From: Apostichopus japonicus
Taxonomy: Eukaryota > Echinodermata > Holothuroidea > Aspidochirotida > Stichopodidae
DNA: 64,000 nt
Assembly (NCBI RefSeq): GCF_037975245.1
Contig: NC_092570.1
Coordinates: 7,751,001 to 7,815,000, forward strand
Direction of reading: 5' to 3'
How positions within the stretch are numbered: the first letter of the stretch is position 1; each line of letters starts with the position of its first letter. A program made the position numbers and the translations under genes. Below, in pieces: positions 49,052-61,535 of this stretch. The notes below the pieces were generated by a model. That model had not been told where the DNA came from and made no database searches. It worked only from the letters and a program-made list of their open reading frames with translations.

Positions 49052-50145
49052 GTAAGTCCAAAGAGAAATTACTTCTTTCTTTTTTTATGCCGAATGTTCC
49101 AACTAGATGATGGGAGTCTAAGATAGCCAAAGCTGGACAGAAAGCAAAAAGCTGCCCTTTAGTGGTTATGAGTATCGGTATCGCATTAAATGTACCATTA
49201 CCTTCATCATTATACAGATGGTGTGGCAGAGTTGTATGGTGGTCATTTTGGGTGAGATTAAATCCTGACCACACAGAACAAATATGTATACTAGTAATGT
49301 CATGTATACGAGAAGAAAGTAAATGTGGGCTGTGCCCTGGAGGTGGGGGGGAGGGCAGTTTTAAAACTGTTCCAGTCATGTAGTTCAGGTAGATAAGAAA
49401 GTGCATAAATGTAGAGTTTGAGATACGTTAGCATTGTGGCTCATAAATCCCTAAACCAGTTCTGGGGATTATGTTAGTGACACAAGCAATCGAATGTTAG
49501 TATTAATAGGGCAGAATGTGTCTATTGGAAAGGATTTTTTCACCCGTGGTGCTCTACATATGCAATTTACTGGGTGTTGGCAGATGATGGTATTAATAGG
49601 GCAGAATGTGTCTATTGGAGGGGATGTTTTCATCGGTGGTGTTACTGGGTGTTGGCTGATGGTAGTATCAGTGTGCTTGGTGGTTGTGTCGCTAGACCAG
49701 AATGTGTGGGACGTATCCATGAGTGGTGTTGCTGTGGAAGAGTGTGCTTTGTGGTGGTGTCACTAGACCAGGATGTATCCATCAGAGGGTGTAAAACTGG
49801 TAGCAGTGATTGTGTTGGTGTCGTAGTAGTAGTAGTAGTAGGGGAAGGGTGTCTCCATTAGGGTCATGGCTGGGTCAATATGTGCTATCAATCAATGGTT
49901 ATATCAGTGTGAGAGTATAGAAACATGTATAATATTATCCATATAGGTCTCCTGCTTAAATTGTGACTTAAGCATATGATTAGCATATGATTAAGATATG
50001 ATTATGGGTCAGGTTATGATTTGATGGATCAGATTATCACCTGAATCTAGTCAGTTATCACTGTTATAGCTGTTGGCCTACAGCCTGGCTTATTGTTCCA
50101 TCATCAGTGAGTCATCTTTCTCTTTCCTCCTCTATTTTTTTGCAG
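49052..50145 (+). other. Glypican last intron
   Basis: 1,094-base intron, GTAAGT to TTTTTTGCAG. It contains a GT-rich minisatellite at about 49500-49800. Confidence 0.9.
49500..49800. repeat. Degenerate 75-90-bp minisatellite
   Basis: GTATTAATAGGGCAGAATGT begins copies at 49500 and 49590. A diverged one starts GTATCAGTGTG at 49665. Shorter CTAGACCAGAATGTG/CTAGACCAGGATGTA units follow near 49692 and 49763. ACTGGGTGTTGGC.GATG is shared. Confidence 0.8.
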
Positions 50146-50330
50146 AGTATGCCAGTGGATCGGGCAGTGGGAGCGGATCAGGGTATGGAGATTCACTGGA
50201 TGACGTACAAGTAGAGGATCCCAAATACAGACCCACCGTGGAACCACCGGAAGGGACCGGAGCGCACACACTGGCTTCTTGGTCCTGTCTGTTTGTATTC
50301 TTGCTGGTATCCTTGATACTCAGATGGTAA
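50146..50330 (+). CDS. Glypican, last coding exon: glycosylation stalk and GPI tail
   Basis: It starts after TTTTTTGCAG; AG completes a Glu codon with the G at 49051. It encodes EYASGSGSGSGSGYGDSLDD, an acidic stalk, and a C-terminal hydrophobic stretch ending LFVFLLVSLILRW before TAA at 50328. Five consecutive Ser-Gly pairs flanked by acidic residues are typical heparan-sulfate attachment sites. The 18-20-residue hydrophobic tail after a small-residue Gly/Ala/Ser segment fits a GPI-anchor signal, which is removed in the ER. With the earlier exons it completes 314 codons including the stop. Vertebrate glypicans are about 550-580 residues, so 240-260 N-terminal residues are missing from what I can see. 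Confidence 0.95.
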
Positions 50331-50710
50331 AGGAATGGGGGTATGGGTGGGGTAGATATTAGATAGGAAGAAAGAGAGAAAAAATAATCATTAAAGTCAT
50401 TCTCAATGATATCATGTCCCAGTGTTAAAAGAAGAAATGGTTTATCGGAGAGTGGCAAGTCAAATTGGAAGAGTGTTACCAAAAAAAAAAAGAGTAGATC
50501 TGGCAGATTTCATTCTGGCTTTTCAGAAACGAGGATCAGGTTTAAGACTTTTAAAAGGCTTCAGCGACAAGCCCTCTGTCACTATCAAAAAAAGGTGGAG
50601 AGGTTCTACAGTTTATGGTGTGTGCTATGATATGGTACTCACTACCGTCAGTGGTGGTGTACCCTGTTTATGACGAACGTATACAGACTGCGCTCATTGC
50701 CACCATTGCC

Positions 50711-50739
50711 ATGCCACCATATGCCACTAATGGTGGCAT
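50711..50739 (+). repeat. Perfect 10-bp stem hairpin after glypican stop
   Basis: ATGCCACCAT at 50711-50720 pairs exactly with ATGGTGGCAT at 50730-50739 over a 9-base loop that itself repeats ATGCCAC. It lies about 380 bases past the stop and could be in the 3' UTR. The surrounding 150 bases are CpG-richer than their flanks. Confidence 0.65.
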
Positions 50740-53700
50740 ATGCTCTGATGACTAAAATGTCTCATCGATTGAGCTCGCCGCCATCCATGGTGCGGTGTGT
50801 GCTTTAGGCGATGAGCCAGTGGCTTATGGCTGTGAACGGAAAGGTACTAACTAACTAAATATAAATAAGCCTTGTGATGCCTTCAGACTTGCGCCACGAT
50901 AGTATATTTTCAAATTGTCCCCTTCGAGGATTTACCTTACGATAGCAACGATAACTGTACATAGTTATGACGACGGAATGTTTTCTCGTTGTTGTTTTTT
51001 TCTCTCCAAAGAATGATGGTTAAAAATAGAAATTGGATTTAGGAAGTCTGCACAAATCAGTTTTACCTGTCCTTGCGGGGCTTGAGGACAGTCTGATGGT
51101 CATGTTGCAATTGAGCAGTGCGGTCTGGTAGGCAAATCCATGCCAGCAGTCTTCTTGCGAGACTGAGGGCAGTATTAACATGGTCAAGAATCGTGGTTGC
51201 TACTTATGTGATAAAACAATTGATGGATAGATTTCAGTACTCTGTTTCATAAGTAAGGAATAACAAGTGTGAGAGTATTATAGTCGGTTAGATGATGTTA
51301 AAAAAAAAACAATTGTCGTTTATTAATACATAGGTTCACCAGGAATAGCTGAATCTTACAAAGGCAGAAAATAATAGCTGTATGTAAGTGTCATGTGAAG
51401 TTTCATGAACAACTAAGTATTCAGCTAGAAATCTTTGATACCAAAAACACAAAAGTCCTTATTCCATCTTGTCCAAAACTGGTAATTTGCAGTAAAAGAC
51501 TTTTGTCAAGTACTAGGCTGAGATTGTCCTTGGGAATTCTATTCTAGTATCTGTGGTTACCAAGACAACAACAACAACAGGGGGTGGCTTGTCATAATCA
51601 TTGGGTAATGAGCTAAGTTTGCTTAAGAAATATAGGTCAAAGGTCGAATCAATCCACTCTCCTGTTTAACTGTCTGAAAAAAAACAACCAAGGAAGAAGA
51701 AAACTAACAATAATGTAATTTAATCATTTTTTTTTTAAATTTTAAATAAATTTTGGCAAATTGTATAATTGTTTATGATATCCATCTTGTATTTGTTGAA
51801 TCTTTTATTATTTATCGATCGTTTTTAACGTTTTTGATTCGAATTCATTTTTAATGTGATTGCAAAGATACGTGATTTTTTTTTACACCTCATTTTGACT
51901 ATGCAGTATTAAATCGTTTTCCCCCCCCCCCCTTCTTAAATCGCAGCCAGTTTGTAATCATTGGATTCATAGAAATGTTGTTAACTTTTACCGTTGTTAT
52001 AAGATCAAGGAAGTTATTATGATATTTATGGTTTTCCTTTTGTCGTTTACTAAATCTGAATCAAAAGGATGTGGTATATATCTCTCTCTGAAGCAGCAAA
52101 ACAAGAATGTTTGTACTGCTTTATAGCTGTGTGATGTCACTGGTATTGCTATTAGCTATGGATGTGCCAAATTTAACATATAATTAAACTGCTGGGTATT
52201 TAATGTTTTTAAACACAATGATCTCTCAACGTCAAGATGGACGAGGAAAAAAGAAAGACTAATAAACCAAAGACAGGAAATAAAAAGAAAAGAAAAATAA
52301 TAATAATACAAGATATTTGGCTTTTAAGCTTGATGGCTGATATTTTGATGAAATAATTTACCATGATTTCAGGTCACATCAAGAGAGAGAACTGTGTACA
52401 ACAGCTTTTATTTCTTAAGAAATAAATTTGCATGAGGAGTTTTACATATGGAATGTTATGAACACAGAAAATAGTTGCTTTAAGGCTTGGATGTTGTTAT
52501 TAGTGGTAAAAGTATATTTTATACACATCAAAGACCGATTATATTGCTAGTCGCAAATGTTCCATCTCGAGGTGCTGATTGGAAGTTTTGGTATTCACTG
52601 GGGGAAAAAAAAGAAAAAAAGACTGATAATTTCTGTTCAGGGGGAGATTTGTAGAGTTTTCCGTGGAACATTCGTTTAATTTCAAGTTGCTTTGAGTTTG
52701 TCTTGTTGTCTCCCTAACAATCTGCATGTAATTATGAAATAAATTGCTTTCAAAAATGTTTTAAGCAGAGAGGTACAAGAAGGAAAAGTTAAGTACTGCC
52801 AGGGAAAGGCACTAACATGTCTGTTTTATCTTTTGAAACCTACATAAATAATATATTTCACACATACATACATAGATACATACCTACGTACATACAAAAT
52901 GCTTGCATAAACTGGACTTGAATTGAGTTCACAGGTAACCTGTGTGGACACAATGAACATATTCTGTACTTCACAGCTATGATGTTTAAGCACACATTTC
53001 ATAGACCAGGTGCATGGTGGGTATTAATTTTTTGGTAATCATGTGATATTGCAGCTGTCTTCTGATTTAACCATTCACGCTGCTATGCTTCTTTGCTCTC
53101 AATTGTCCTGATCTCTCCGGATGTGTTTTACCATTTAATCAAGCCCTCCCTTTGTGCTATTCTCATGTTCTCTGGTTAATGTGGTTTAGTGGTACATAAC
53201 TGCCATGCCTGTGTGGATTTTTCATGCCATGGGTATGTTCAAACCAGTGTTTTTATTAACCATATTAAATTCTCTGATTTAATTGGCTGCTTTACATGAA
53301 CTTTTTCTCTGAATGGATTCCCCACTGATATTCAACTAAACAGGAGCTTGCTGTGATGAGGCTAGGAAGTAATGCCTGTTAATGAAGCTCCTTGTCTTCT
53401 AAACTATTGACAAGGGTAACAAGCCAAATATTTGTCATCTGTGAGAATTAACAAAGTCACATTTTATAAATGTGAATACCCGTGTTTCTCACATTGGTGG
53501 GGGAAAAAATCCATACAACTAATTCAAAAACAGATCATCGATTGGGGAAATTCTTCAGAAGTCCAGTTTCTTTGGTGAATCATGTTCTTGCAATTTACAC
53601 AGTTTCTAAAAGTTATAATAAAAGGCAACACTTTTTAAACCATATGTAAAATATATATATATATATATTCGAGGCTTTTTATTGGTATCATGAAGCATGC

Positions 53701-54064
53701 CTTTTGAAGGTAGAACATTTTTTTTGTATGATGGCTTTTATCTCCTGTAATAGTTATCCAAATAGTCTCTTATGCTGCTGTCGACGTAATGTAATAAATA
53801 AAGAAGCGATGTTTCCATGGATAATTTAAAGGTTTGAGGGGTCATTGCTGAATCACAAGATATGTATTGCATGTTTGTTTTTATCATGGTTGTTGTTATT
53901 AAACTGCAAATTCTTAAGTCCATTTGCTGTTTTGACATTTTTAAATTATTAACATGAAAATATTCTCTGTGTATACTTTTATAAGAATACTTTTTGAGTT
54001 GCAGGGAGGAAGTAAAGAAAAGAAGAAGCTAACTCATTAGATACAAGTGCAGAGCTGCTTAGAA

Positions 54065-54390
54065 AAATTTGGTGGGGGAGGGGGAAAACACAAGGCCCAT
54101 GGGTGGGGGAGGGGTGGCAGAAGCAAGTCACGGGGTGAGGGAGGGGGAGAAAATTCTCTGGGTGGGGGAGAGTGTAGAAGCAAGTCACTGGGTGGGGAGG
54201 ATGGCAGAAGCAAGTCACTGGGTGAGGGAAGGGGCATAAAATTCTCTGGGTGGGGGAGGGGGTAGAAACAGTCACTAGGTGGGGAGGGGTAGAAACAATT
54301 CTCTGGGTGGGGGAGGGGGTAGAAACAGTCACTATGTGTGGGAGGGGTAGAAACAAGTCACTGGGTGAGGGATGGGGAAGAAGCGAGTCA
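54065..54390 (+). repeat. G-rich minisatellite
   Basis: About nine irregular units combine GTCACTGGGTGGGG, GAGGGGG.AGAA and ATTCTCTGGGTGGGGG. Many closely spaced runs of 3-5 G on the + strand give strong G-quadruplex potential. Reading frames across it on both strands are artefacts of composition. Confidence 0.9.
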
Positions 54391-57000
54391 CATGGTGTTA
54401 AATGGTACGGTTAGATGTTTGTGTGCAGACTGGTTTTCCGGTCATTGTGTTGTTTGACATTTCATGTGCATTTGTAAATAAGAAAACAAAATTGGTAGTT
54501 CAGGAATTTGTGTTGTACCAAATTACTCAAAAAAAAAGTCAAGGTTTGTAATCTGATGATATGTAAAGTAGTTCTTTGTCTTAAACTTTGTACAAAAGTT
54601 TTTGTTTTTGTTTTTTCATTCTTCTTATTATTATTATTAAAATAAGCTTTTTAGGTATAAACAATTAATACTATACATAAAATATTTGTTTTTAATAAAT
54701 AAAAAAAAAGATCTTTTTTCCTTTGCTTCCTTTACTTCTGCAGGTATTTTAGCGTATGGGGCATTAGAGCCACAGAACCCCTCCATCAAAATGTCACTTA
54801 TACATTATCTGATGTCATATAAACTCATATCTTAAGAAAAATAATTTCTTCATTTTTTTTCTTTTTTTTTTTTCTGATTTTCCGTTTTTGACCGAATCAC
54901 AGAACATATTGTGAAAAAACGAATCGCATTGCAAGCGTCTCTTAAGTAATATCTTTTTTCCTTTATATAAGTCCAAGTTTTTGTAGAGGAATAATTTTGT
55001 TTACTAGATGCTGCATTTGTGGATCAAAATACAATACAGGGGAAAAAAATGAATTGTTTGTGATTTCTTCTATTCTTTATTCTGTGAACCTCTAAAATTT
55101 CTTTCTTTACACTTTTCTAAACGAATAACTTAGAAAAACTTGCATGCCCTGCAAAGATGAACTTGTTTAAACTTATTAATGTAATATCTAGAAAAAGAGC
55201 AAAACATTTTCCATCCTTCAAAAATTGAAATATACATGCCCCATACCTCCCCAACCCCCCCCCCCCCCCTTCCACTAATCACTTCTTTGATTGTGAGCAC
55301 AATAGATTTATACATCAATGTTTGACTTCACATTCAAAATGGACAGATAACTCTTTTGCCAAAAAATTTAGTAAATACAACTTTGGAAATACATGACAAT
55401 TGGACTGAAATGAGAAAGTTTTTTTATAAAGAGAACATAAAATCATCGTGCATTTTCTCCACTTAGTTGAACTTAAAGAGGAATGCATTGAATCCTCACC
55501 ATGTTGTTCTCATGCATGGTCATTACATAACAAACAAAAAAGAAGCTGTTTCAAAAGTATTAAACAAAGTAGACTTCTGAGTTTATAAAAGTATCATACA
55601 GTGTTAAGTATATATACAGAAACAATTTTACTCATGAGGAGAATTTTACAAACAACCAAGGATTAAATGTCTTTCTTAAATTCAATTATGTAATTTGTTT
55701 CTCAGGCATTTGTTTCTCATGGATATGGTAATGACTGCTTCAATTCAATTTTGTTCTATTTTAATCCCCCCCCCCACTGTAATAGTATAGTCCATGTAGA
55801 AGATAAGGTGACCTTTGACACAGCAGCACTATAGTATATAAAAGAGAACCATCTGCTTGGCCAGGTCTCTTCACACTGTGGGTCCTGTTCAAGATGAGTA
55901 CTCTCATGGAATACTTTTGTTAATTATCTAATAGTATTTGCTGTTAGCTTTAGAGCAAAGAGCCTAGCCTTTAGGTTTCTATAATATTTTCCATGCTGCT
56001 AGTACTGATGCAAAGGTGTTACCCAGCCGAGGGTCTAACTCTACATGACATTTTCAATGCTTCTAGCATTATATAGCTAAGGTTGTTATGGAAGCTGCAG
56101 GTTTAATTTCTTTGGTAACCATGCCTTGCTGATGAACACTATGGAAATAGATCTCCCTGGCAGCATTAGGCTTCCATTTACCCATTAGCCTAACATGGAG
56201 ATGTGTACATTAGGCTGAGCCTATCTTACATCCTTTAGTATTCTATGTAACATAGTATGCTAACATCAAAGCCCACAGAGTGGACAGCACATGAAGTATT
56301 GACGTCTTTCAGCTACATTGCAACCCATACTGGCACCTGTTATGCAACCTGCTGGGTTAAACTTCAATTTACCCCAAAGTGGGTGTGTATGTTTTCGCTT
56401 TAACCCTATTCTAGAAGAATATTTTCCTCAGAGACTGAATCTGTATGCTAGGTTAAGCACACTATATTAAACTTGTGTAGCAGCTTAGCTAAACAGAACT
56501 CTGGTATTCTGTGATAAAACGTAATTGATGAAAAAGGTCAGAACAGGTATACACAATTTCTGCCACCCATTGGATTCCCTGAGTTAATGTTTGGGTGGAG
56601 TGGCATCGGGTTCGTGGGAAAATTACAATTTGCTGCTACCTGTGCTGTATTATTTGTTTTATACTGTATAATTGTTTTTGTGTGCATTTCTCTGGTAAAG
56701 ATAACCTGAGAGATTTGCAGATGTCAACAACAACATTCTCTAATCCTTGTTTACATCAAAAGTTATAGTTTACCCATTCACCATCGAAACTTTCCCCAAA
56801 AGAATGCACGACATTCTCCCATGGAATTTTTATCCTGGTCGCCACAACTTTGAGACTGAGATCTCACAACGATACCCAACACCTCAAAAGTTTTTACGTG
56901 AGTTGAGACCAAGTTTCCGTTGAGACCAAGTTTCAGTATGTCAGTTATGAAAACGTGTGCTAAATTCACCACTTTCTTCATAAATAGTCTAGTGTAGTTT

Positions 57001-57075
57001 AGTACAGTTACAGTTTATCAGCTAGAACAGTTTATCAGTTACAGTTTATCAGTTAGTACAGTTTATCAGCTAAAA
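57001..57075. repeat. Short AGTTTATCAG tandem motif
   Basis: ACAGTTTATCAG recurs about five times at 13-21-base spacing in the presumed RagA/B 3' UTR or downstream region. Confidence 0.8.
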
Positions 57076-57414
57076 GGTTACAATTACAAATTTACATAAT
57101 ACCTCTAGATCCATGCAAAAGACATGAAGTTAGGATCAATTAACACCGATAAAATAACCACTTGGGTGACCTAAACTTTAGCTGGACTTATAGATGCCCT
57201 TGCTACCTTACATCAAACAGATAGCGGCCACACAGGTATGTTGTACCACACCAGTAGAATCTTAATATTCAATTACCAGACCTCTGAATTTCCCGAACTT
57301 GCAGACCTCTCTCAAAGTGGGAAAACTCAACAAGTATCAAGGTTGCTACCTGATAATCTCATCCATTATTTAGTTATAGTTTACTCATTTTTTAAACCAC
57401 AATTTGTTTAGTAG

Positions 57415-57420
57415 TTTATT
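57415..57420 (-). terminator. Possible RagA/B poly(A) signal
   Basis: TTTATT on the + strand reads AATAAA on the minus strand, about 540 bases after the RagA/B stop. It is the nearest canonical hexamer I noticed. Unproven. Confidence 0.35.
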
Positions 57421-57956
57421 ATACCAACTCTCATACATTTCTTATGCAAATCACGTGTAACCAGGGAGGATATCCCATCTTTTTTTCGTTGCCTCGGTGA
57501 CTGACAATCCATCCATTACAAACATTTTTGCATTCCACCATTTTTTTGCCCCATGCACCATGATCTTCAGTCCTCCCAACCCCCCACCAGAACCCCACCC
57601 ATCAGAATTGAACTTCAGAAAGCATGAAAGCTAGCTTGGGCTTGATGGAAAAAAACTAATTAAAAAAAACTGAATTGATCTCTGTCGTTAAGTTCCAAAA
57701 ACTGCATAATTTTTTGTCAATAGTCTGAAAAAAATCCTGCGACCCAGCAAAATTGTTTACATCCAACGCTTGGTGGGGCATAGATAAGATTAGGTGTGGA
57801 TTACATAATATCTCTTCCACCCTATTAAGTTTATGTCCTTTCTCTGTTTATACATCTTAATTTGATTATCACATCCCCCCGCTAAATGGTATCCTCCCGA
57901 AATGCGCAGTGCACTGTCGAATTTGTGCTAAAAATAGACATCACCGCATCACCTCT

Positions 57957-58045
57957 TCACCGCATCAATGGCTGCTCCGAAGCCTTCTCCAACTTTTCAA
58001 AATGTTTCCGAGCATTCTTAATGTTGATGAGAGTAGTCGCAGATG
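57957..58045 (-). CDS. RagA/RagB GTPase, last coding exon
   Basis: 89 bases on the minus strand after an acceptor reading TTTCACAG. The first two bases complete a Pro codon begun in the exon at 62699. It encodes SATTLINIKNARKHFEKLEK then ASEQPLMR and TGA. INI.NARKHFEKLE is nearly invariant in RagA/RagB. This is the end of the C-terminal roadblock-type domain. RagA/B pairs with RagC/D on the lysosomal surface, binds Ragulator and recruits mTORC1 when amino acids are plentiful. The final residues differ from vertebrate RagA, which ends in a longer tail before LLMR. Confidence 0.95.
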
Positions 58046-58152
58046 CTGTGAAAGATCAGAAGTAGATGACAACAATCACTAAAGGCATTAAGTTTTATTG
58101 TGATCATTTAAGTTCTGTATTCTGTCAGACATATCTCTCTCCTGACCCTCTT

Positions 58153-58167
58153 CCCCCCCCCCCCCCC
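58153..58167. repeat. Poly-C tract of 15
   Basis: Pure C run in the RagA/B intron, one of many C or G runs of 9-20 bases in this window. Confidence 0.95.
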
Positions 58168-59084
58168 ATCTCCCACATCATCTACACCAAGAAGAGATGA
58201 TGCTCTCAGAAGTTACTGTCAATCACTACACACTTAAATTTATAATAACTATTACATACTGTAATCTCTGTCCCATACTCTCTCCTATCCCATCTCCACT
58301 CCACTCCACTCCACACCCCACCCCACCCCACCCCGTCATCAACATAGATCAACTAGACTACAATACATGAATATGTTTTAATCATTGAATATCAGTTCTA
58401 ATGTCTCAACATCACAATATAACCCTGATACTCCTCTCTGTCCTCTCCCCATTCCTCTCTCATCACCCTCCCCCCTCTTTTCCCCCTCTCCTCCCCTTGC
58501 TTCTCCAACCCCCTCCCATCTCTCATTTACTAAGATGAAGACTTGATAATTACTACCGAAAGTCTAAATATATAGATTTACTTTCGGATGTTGATCCTCA
58601 TCATTTTAAGTTTTCCAATATTTCTACTAAATCCTTCTTTAACTTCCACCATGACTGCAATTACTGATCAAAATATCAGACAAACTCTGCATATAACTTG
58701 AAGGGATGATCACAAGTGAAACATCAATTTATTGTGACTCATCTTGGAACAAATCATTTGTGGTAAAGTGTGTTTCTTAGAGTATCATTTATCCTAATCA
58801 AACCTGCTCCGGGATTTTGGTTACGAAAGGAAATATAAATTTTTTCTTGATTATTATGATGATTATTATTATCATGTGATTTTGCAAAAGTTTCACAATG
58901 AGCACTGATGAAAAAGACCTTAAAAGAGTGGAAATAAGAGCATCGAGAAACATGACGACGTTCGGCTCAATTTTCCAGCTTCCTAAATCCTTCTTCGAGT
59001 AGTCTAGATATGCTGAGCAAAAGAGGATAAAATGTATGTATTTGGAATTTAGTCTGTAGTTAGCACTATGACATTTAGGCATCT

Positions 59085-59421
59085 GCCGGATGAGGTAGCC
59101 TCAGGCGGTAAAGACGTCGTCTTGCAAGGCTGATCTTAACCAGACGAAAAAACATCCCTAATGCCGAGGCGGAGCAAACGCACTATCGGAGATTACAACG
59201 TGAAAATCAGACAAGTACATTCAATGTAGCGCAGTTATTACATTATGCAAACAGCCGCCAAACCGTTTCACTTTCAACGCCAGGGTGAGGTATCCAGAGT
59301 CGATCACTTGTGCGATTAGGGGGAAAAAACCTCGGCTAGGTAATTAGCCATCAACCTGTAGGTTTAAGCAGTGTGTGTAAATAAACTGTGGGTCTTGTTA
59401 GTAAAACAAAATAAACAAAAT
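59085..59421 (+). mobile_element. tRNA-related SINE-like unit
   Basis: The start contains GTAGCCTCAGGCGGTAAAG, close to the pol III A box of tRNAs. It is followed by a small symmetric stem AAGACG/CGTCTT. A B-box-like GATCTTAACC lies downstream but is poor. The unit is CpG-rich against AT-rich flanks and ends in an A-rich tail (AAAACAAAATAAACAAAATG). No target duplication was found. A degraded SINE is the best reading. Confidence 0.45.
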
Positions 59422-59844
59422 GTTTTACAAATTAATGCTGCCCACTATCAAATTTAAGCTTCGTTAAGCTTGTTTAGTCAAGTGTTATTGTCTCGAGTAA
59501 TGATGAATCAAGCAAAATTTTCCCAATTTTCTTTCAGATGGTTTAAATGCCACTTTGGAAACGAGAAATCAGATTCAGTAATTTCTTGCTTCGTAATTTC
59601 TTGCTCGGTACAAAAGAACCTTGAACTGAGTCTTCGTGTGGTTAATTGCAATCTACTGATGAGTCATACTTGCTGTGTTTTTAGATGTGATTCAGAAATA
59701 TTGCAGCAGTTCCTTATGTATAAAATATCACCCACTAACATTTCAATTTTCAAGCATTTCGTTGCTTTTTTTTGTCTTTTCCGTCGACACATCCACGGTC
59801 CGCTTCTGACAAGCAATGGTACATATTCCTGCTACAATGTATGA

Positions 59845-61535
59845 TGCAATGCTCTACATATTACTGCTACAGTGTATTGTGCAATGTTCTACATATTACT
59901 GCTACAGTGTATTGTGCAATGTTCTACATATTACTGCTACAGTGTATTGTGCAATGTTCTAAATATTACTGCTACAATGTATTGTGCAATGTTCTACATA
60001 TTACTGCTACAATGTATCGTGCAATGTTCTCCATATTTACTGCTACAATGTATTGTGCAATGTTCTACATATTACTGCTACAATGTATTGTGCAATGTTC
60101 TACATATTACTGCTACAATGTATTGTGCAATGCTCTACATATTACTGCTACAGTGTATTGTGCAATGCTCTACATATTACTGCTACAGTGTATTGTGCAA
60201 TGTTCTACATATTACTGCTACAGTGTATTGTACAATGTTCTAAATATTACTGCCACAATGTATCGTACAATGTTCTACATATTACTGCCACAATGTATTG
60301 TGCAATGCTCTACATATTACTGCTACAGTGTATTGTGCAATGTTCTACATATTACTGCTACAGTGTATTGTGCAATGTTCTACATATTACTGCTACAGTG
60401 TATTGTACAATGTTCTAAATATTACTGCTACAATGTATTGTGCAATGTTCTACATATTACTGCCACAATGTATTGTACAATGTTCTACATATTACTGCTA
60501 CAATGTACTGTGCAATGTTCTACATATTACTGCTACAATGTATTGTGCAATGTTCTCCATATTTACTGCTACAATGTATTGTGCAATGTCCTACATATTA
60601 CTGCCACAATGTATTGTGCAATGTTCTACATATTACTGCTACAATGTATTGTGCAATGTTCTACATATTACTGCCACAATGTATTGTACAATGTTCTACA
60701 TATTACTGCTACAATGTACTGTGCAATGTTCTACATATTACTGCTACAATGTATTGTGCAATGTTCTACATGTTACTGCTACAATGTATTGTGCAATGTT
60801 CTACATATTACTGCTACAATGTATTGTGCAATGTTCTACATATTACTGCCACAATGTATTGTGCAATGTTCTCCATATTTACTGCTACAATGTATTGTAA
60901 CAATGTTCTATATATTACTGCTACAATGTATTGTGCAATGTTCTACATATTACTGCTACAATGTATTGTGCAATGTTCTACATATTACTGCCACAATGTA
61001 TTGTGCAATGTTCTACATATTACTGCCACAATGTATTGCGCAATGTTCTACATATTACTGCTACAATGTATTGTGCAATGTTCTCCATATTTACTGCTAC
61101 AATGTATTGTGCAATGTTCTACATATTACTGCTACAATGTATTGTGCAATGTTCTACATATTACTGCCACAATGTATTGTACAATGTTCTACATATTACT
61201 GCCACAATGTATCGTACAATGTTCTACATATTACTGCTACAATGTATTGTGCAATGTTCTACATATTACTGCCACAATGTATTGTACAATGTTCTACATA
61301 TTACTGCCACAATGTATTGTACAATGTTCTACATATTACTGCCACAATGTATCGTACAATGTTCTACATATTACTGCTACAATGTATTGTGCAATGTTCT
61401 ACATATTACTGCTACAGTGTATTGTGCAATGTTCTACATATTACTGCTGCTACAATGTATTGTGCAATGTCCTACATATTACTGCTACAATGTATTGTGC
61501 AATGTTCTACATATTACTGCTACAATGTATTGCTA
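59845..61535 (+). repeat. 35-bp minisatellite, about 48 copies
   Basis: The unit contains TACATATTACTGCYACAR and TGTATTGTGCAATGTTC. Most units are 35 bases. A 36-base variant with CCATATTTACTG occurs at intervals (for example near 60033, 60556, 60871 and 61086), and there are single longer variants near 61446 and 60898. The main alternatives are CTACAG/CTACAA/CCACAA and GTGCAAT/GTACAAT. Mixed variants are interspersed, which suggests unequal exchange or conversion across the array. The period is not a multiple of three and the + strand unit has no stop in any frame, so a 593-codon frame runs through it as a Cys-rich 35-residue cycle. It lies antisense to the RagA/B intron. Confidence 0.98.

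Larger units (their letters stand above)
50331..57956. other. Region between convergent glypican and RagA/B stops
   Basis: 7.6 kb with no exon recognised on either strand. It must hold both 3' UTRs. AATAAA-type motifs are frequent on both strands, so poly(A) sites cannot be chosen. It contains a perfect hairpin at 50711, a near-DR1 AGGTCAAAGGTCG at 51634, a G-rich minisatellite at 54.1-54.4 kb and poly-C tracts near 51921, 55255 and 55767. Confidence 0.6.

Noticed and set aside
53979-54356. Pro/His-rich minus-strand protein
   Set aside because: Compositional frame across the G-rich minisatellite with no start context or homology.
59085-59160. A functional tRNA gene
   Set aside because: The A-box-like segment is good, but there is no proper B box and no acceptor stem or cloverleaf.
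59845-61535. CRISPR-like array
   Set aside because: Units are contiguous with no unique spacers, and the DNA is clearly animal.
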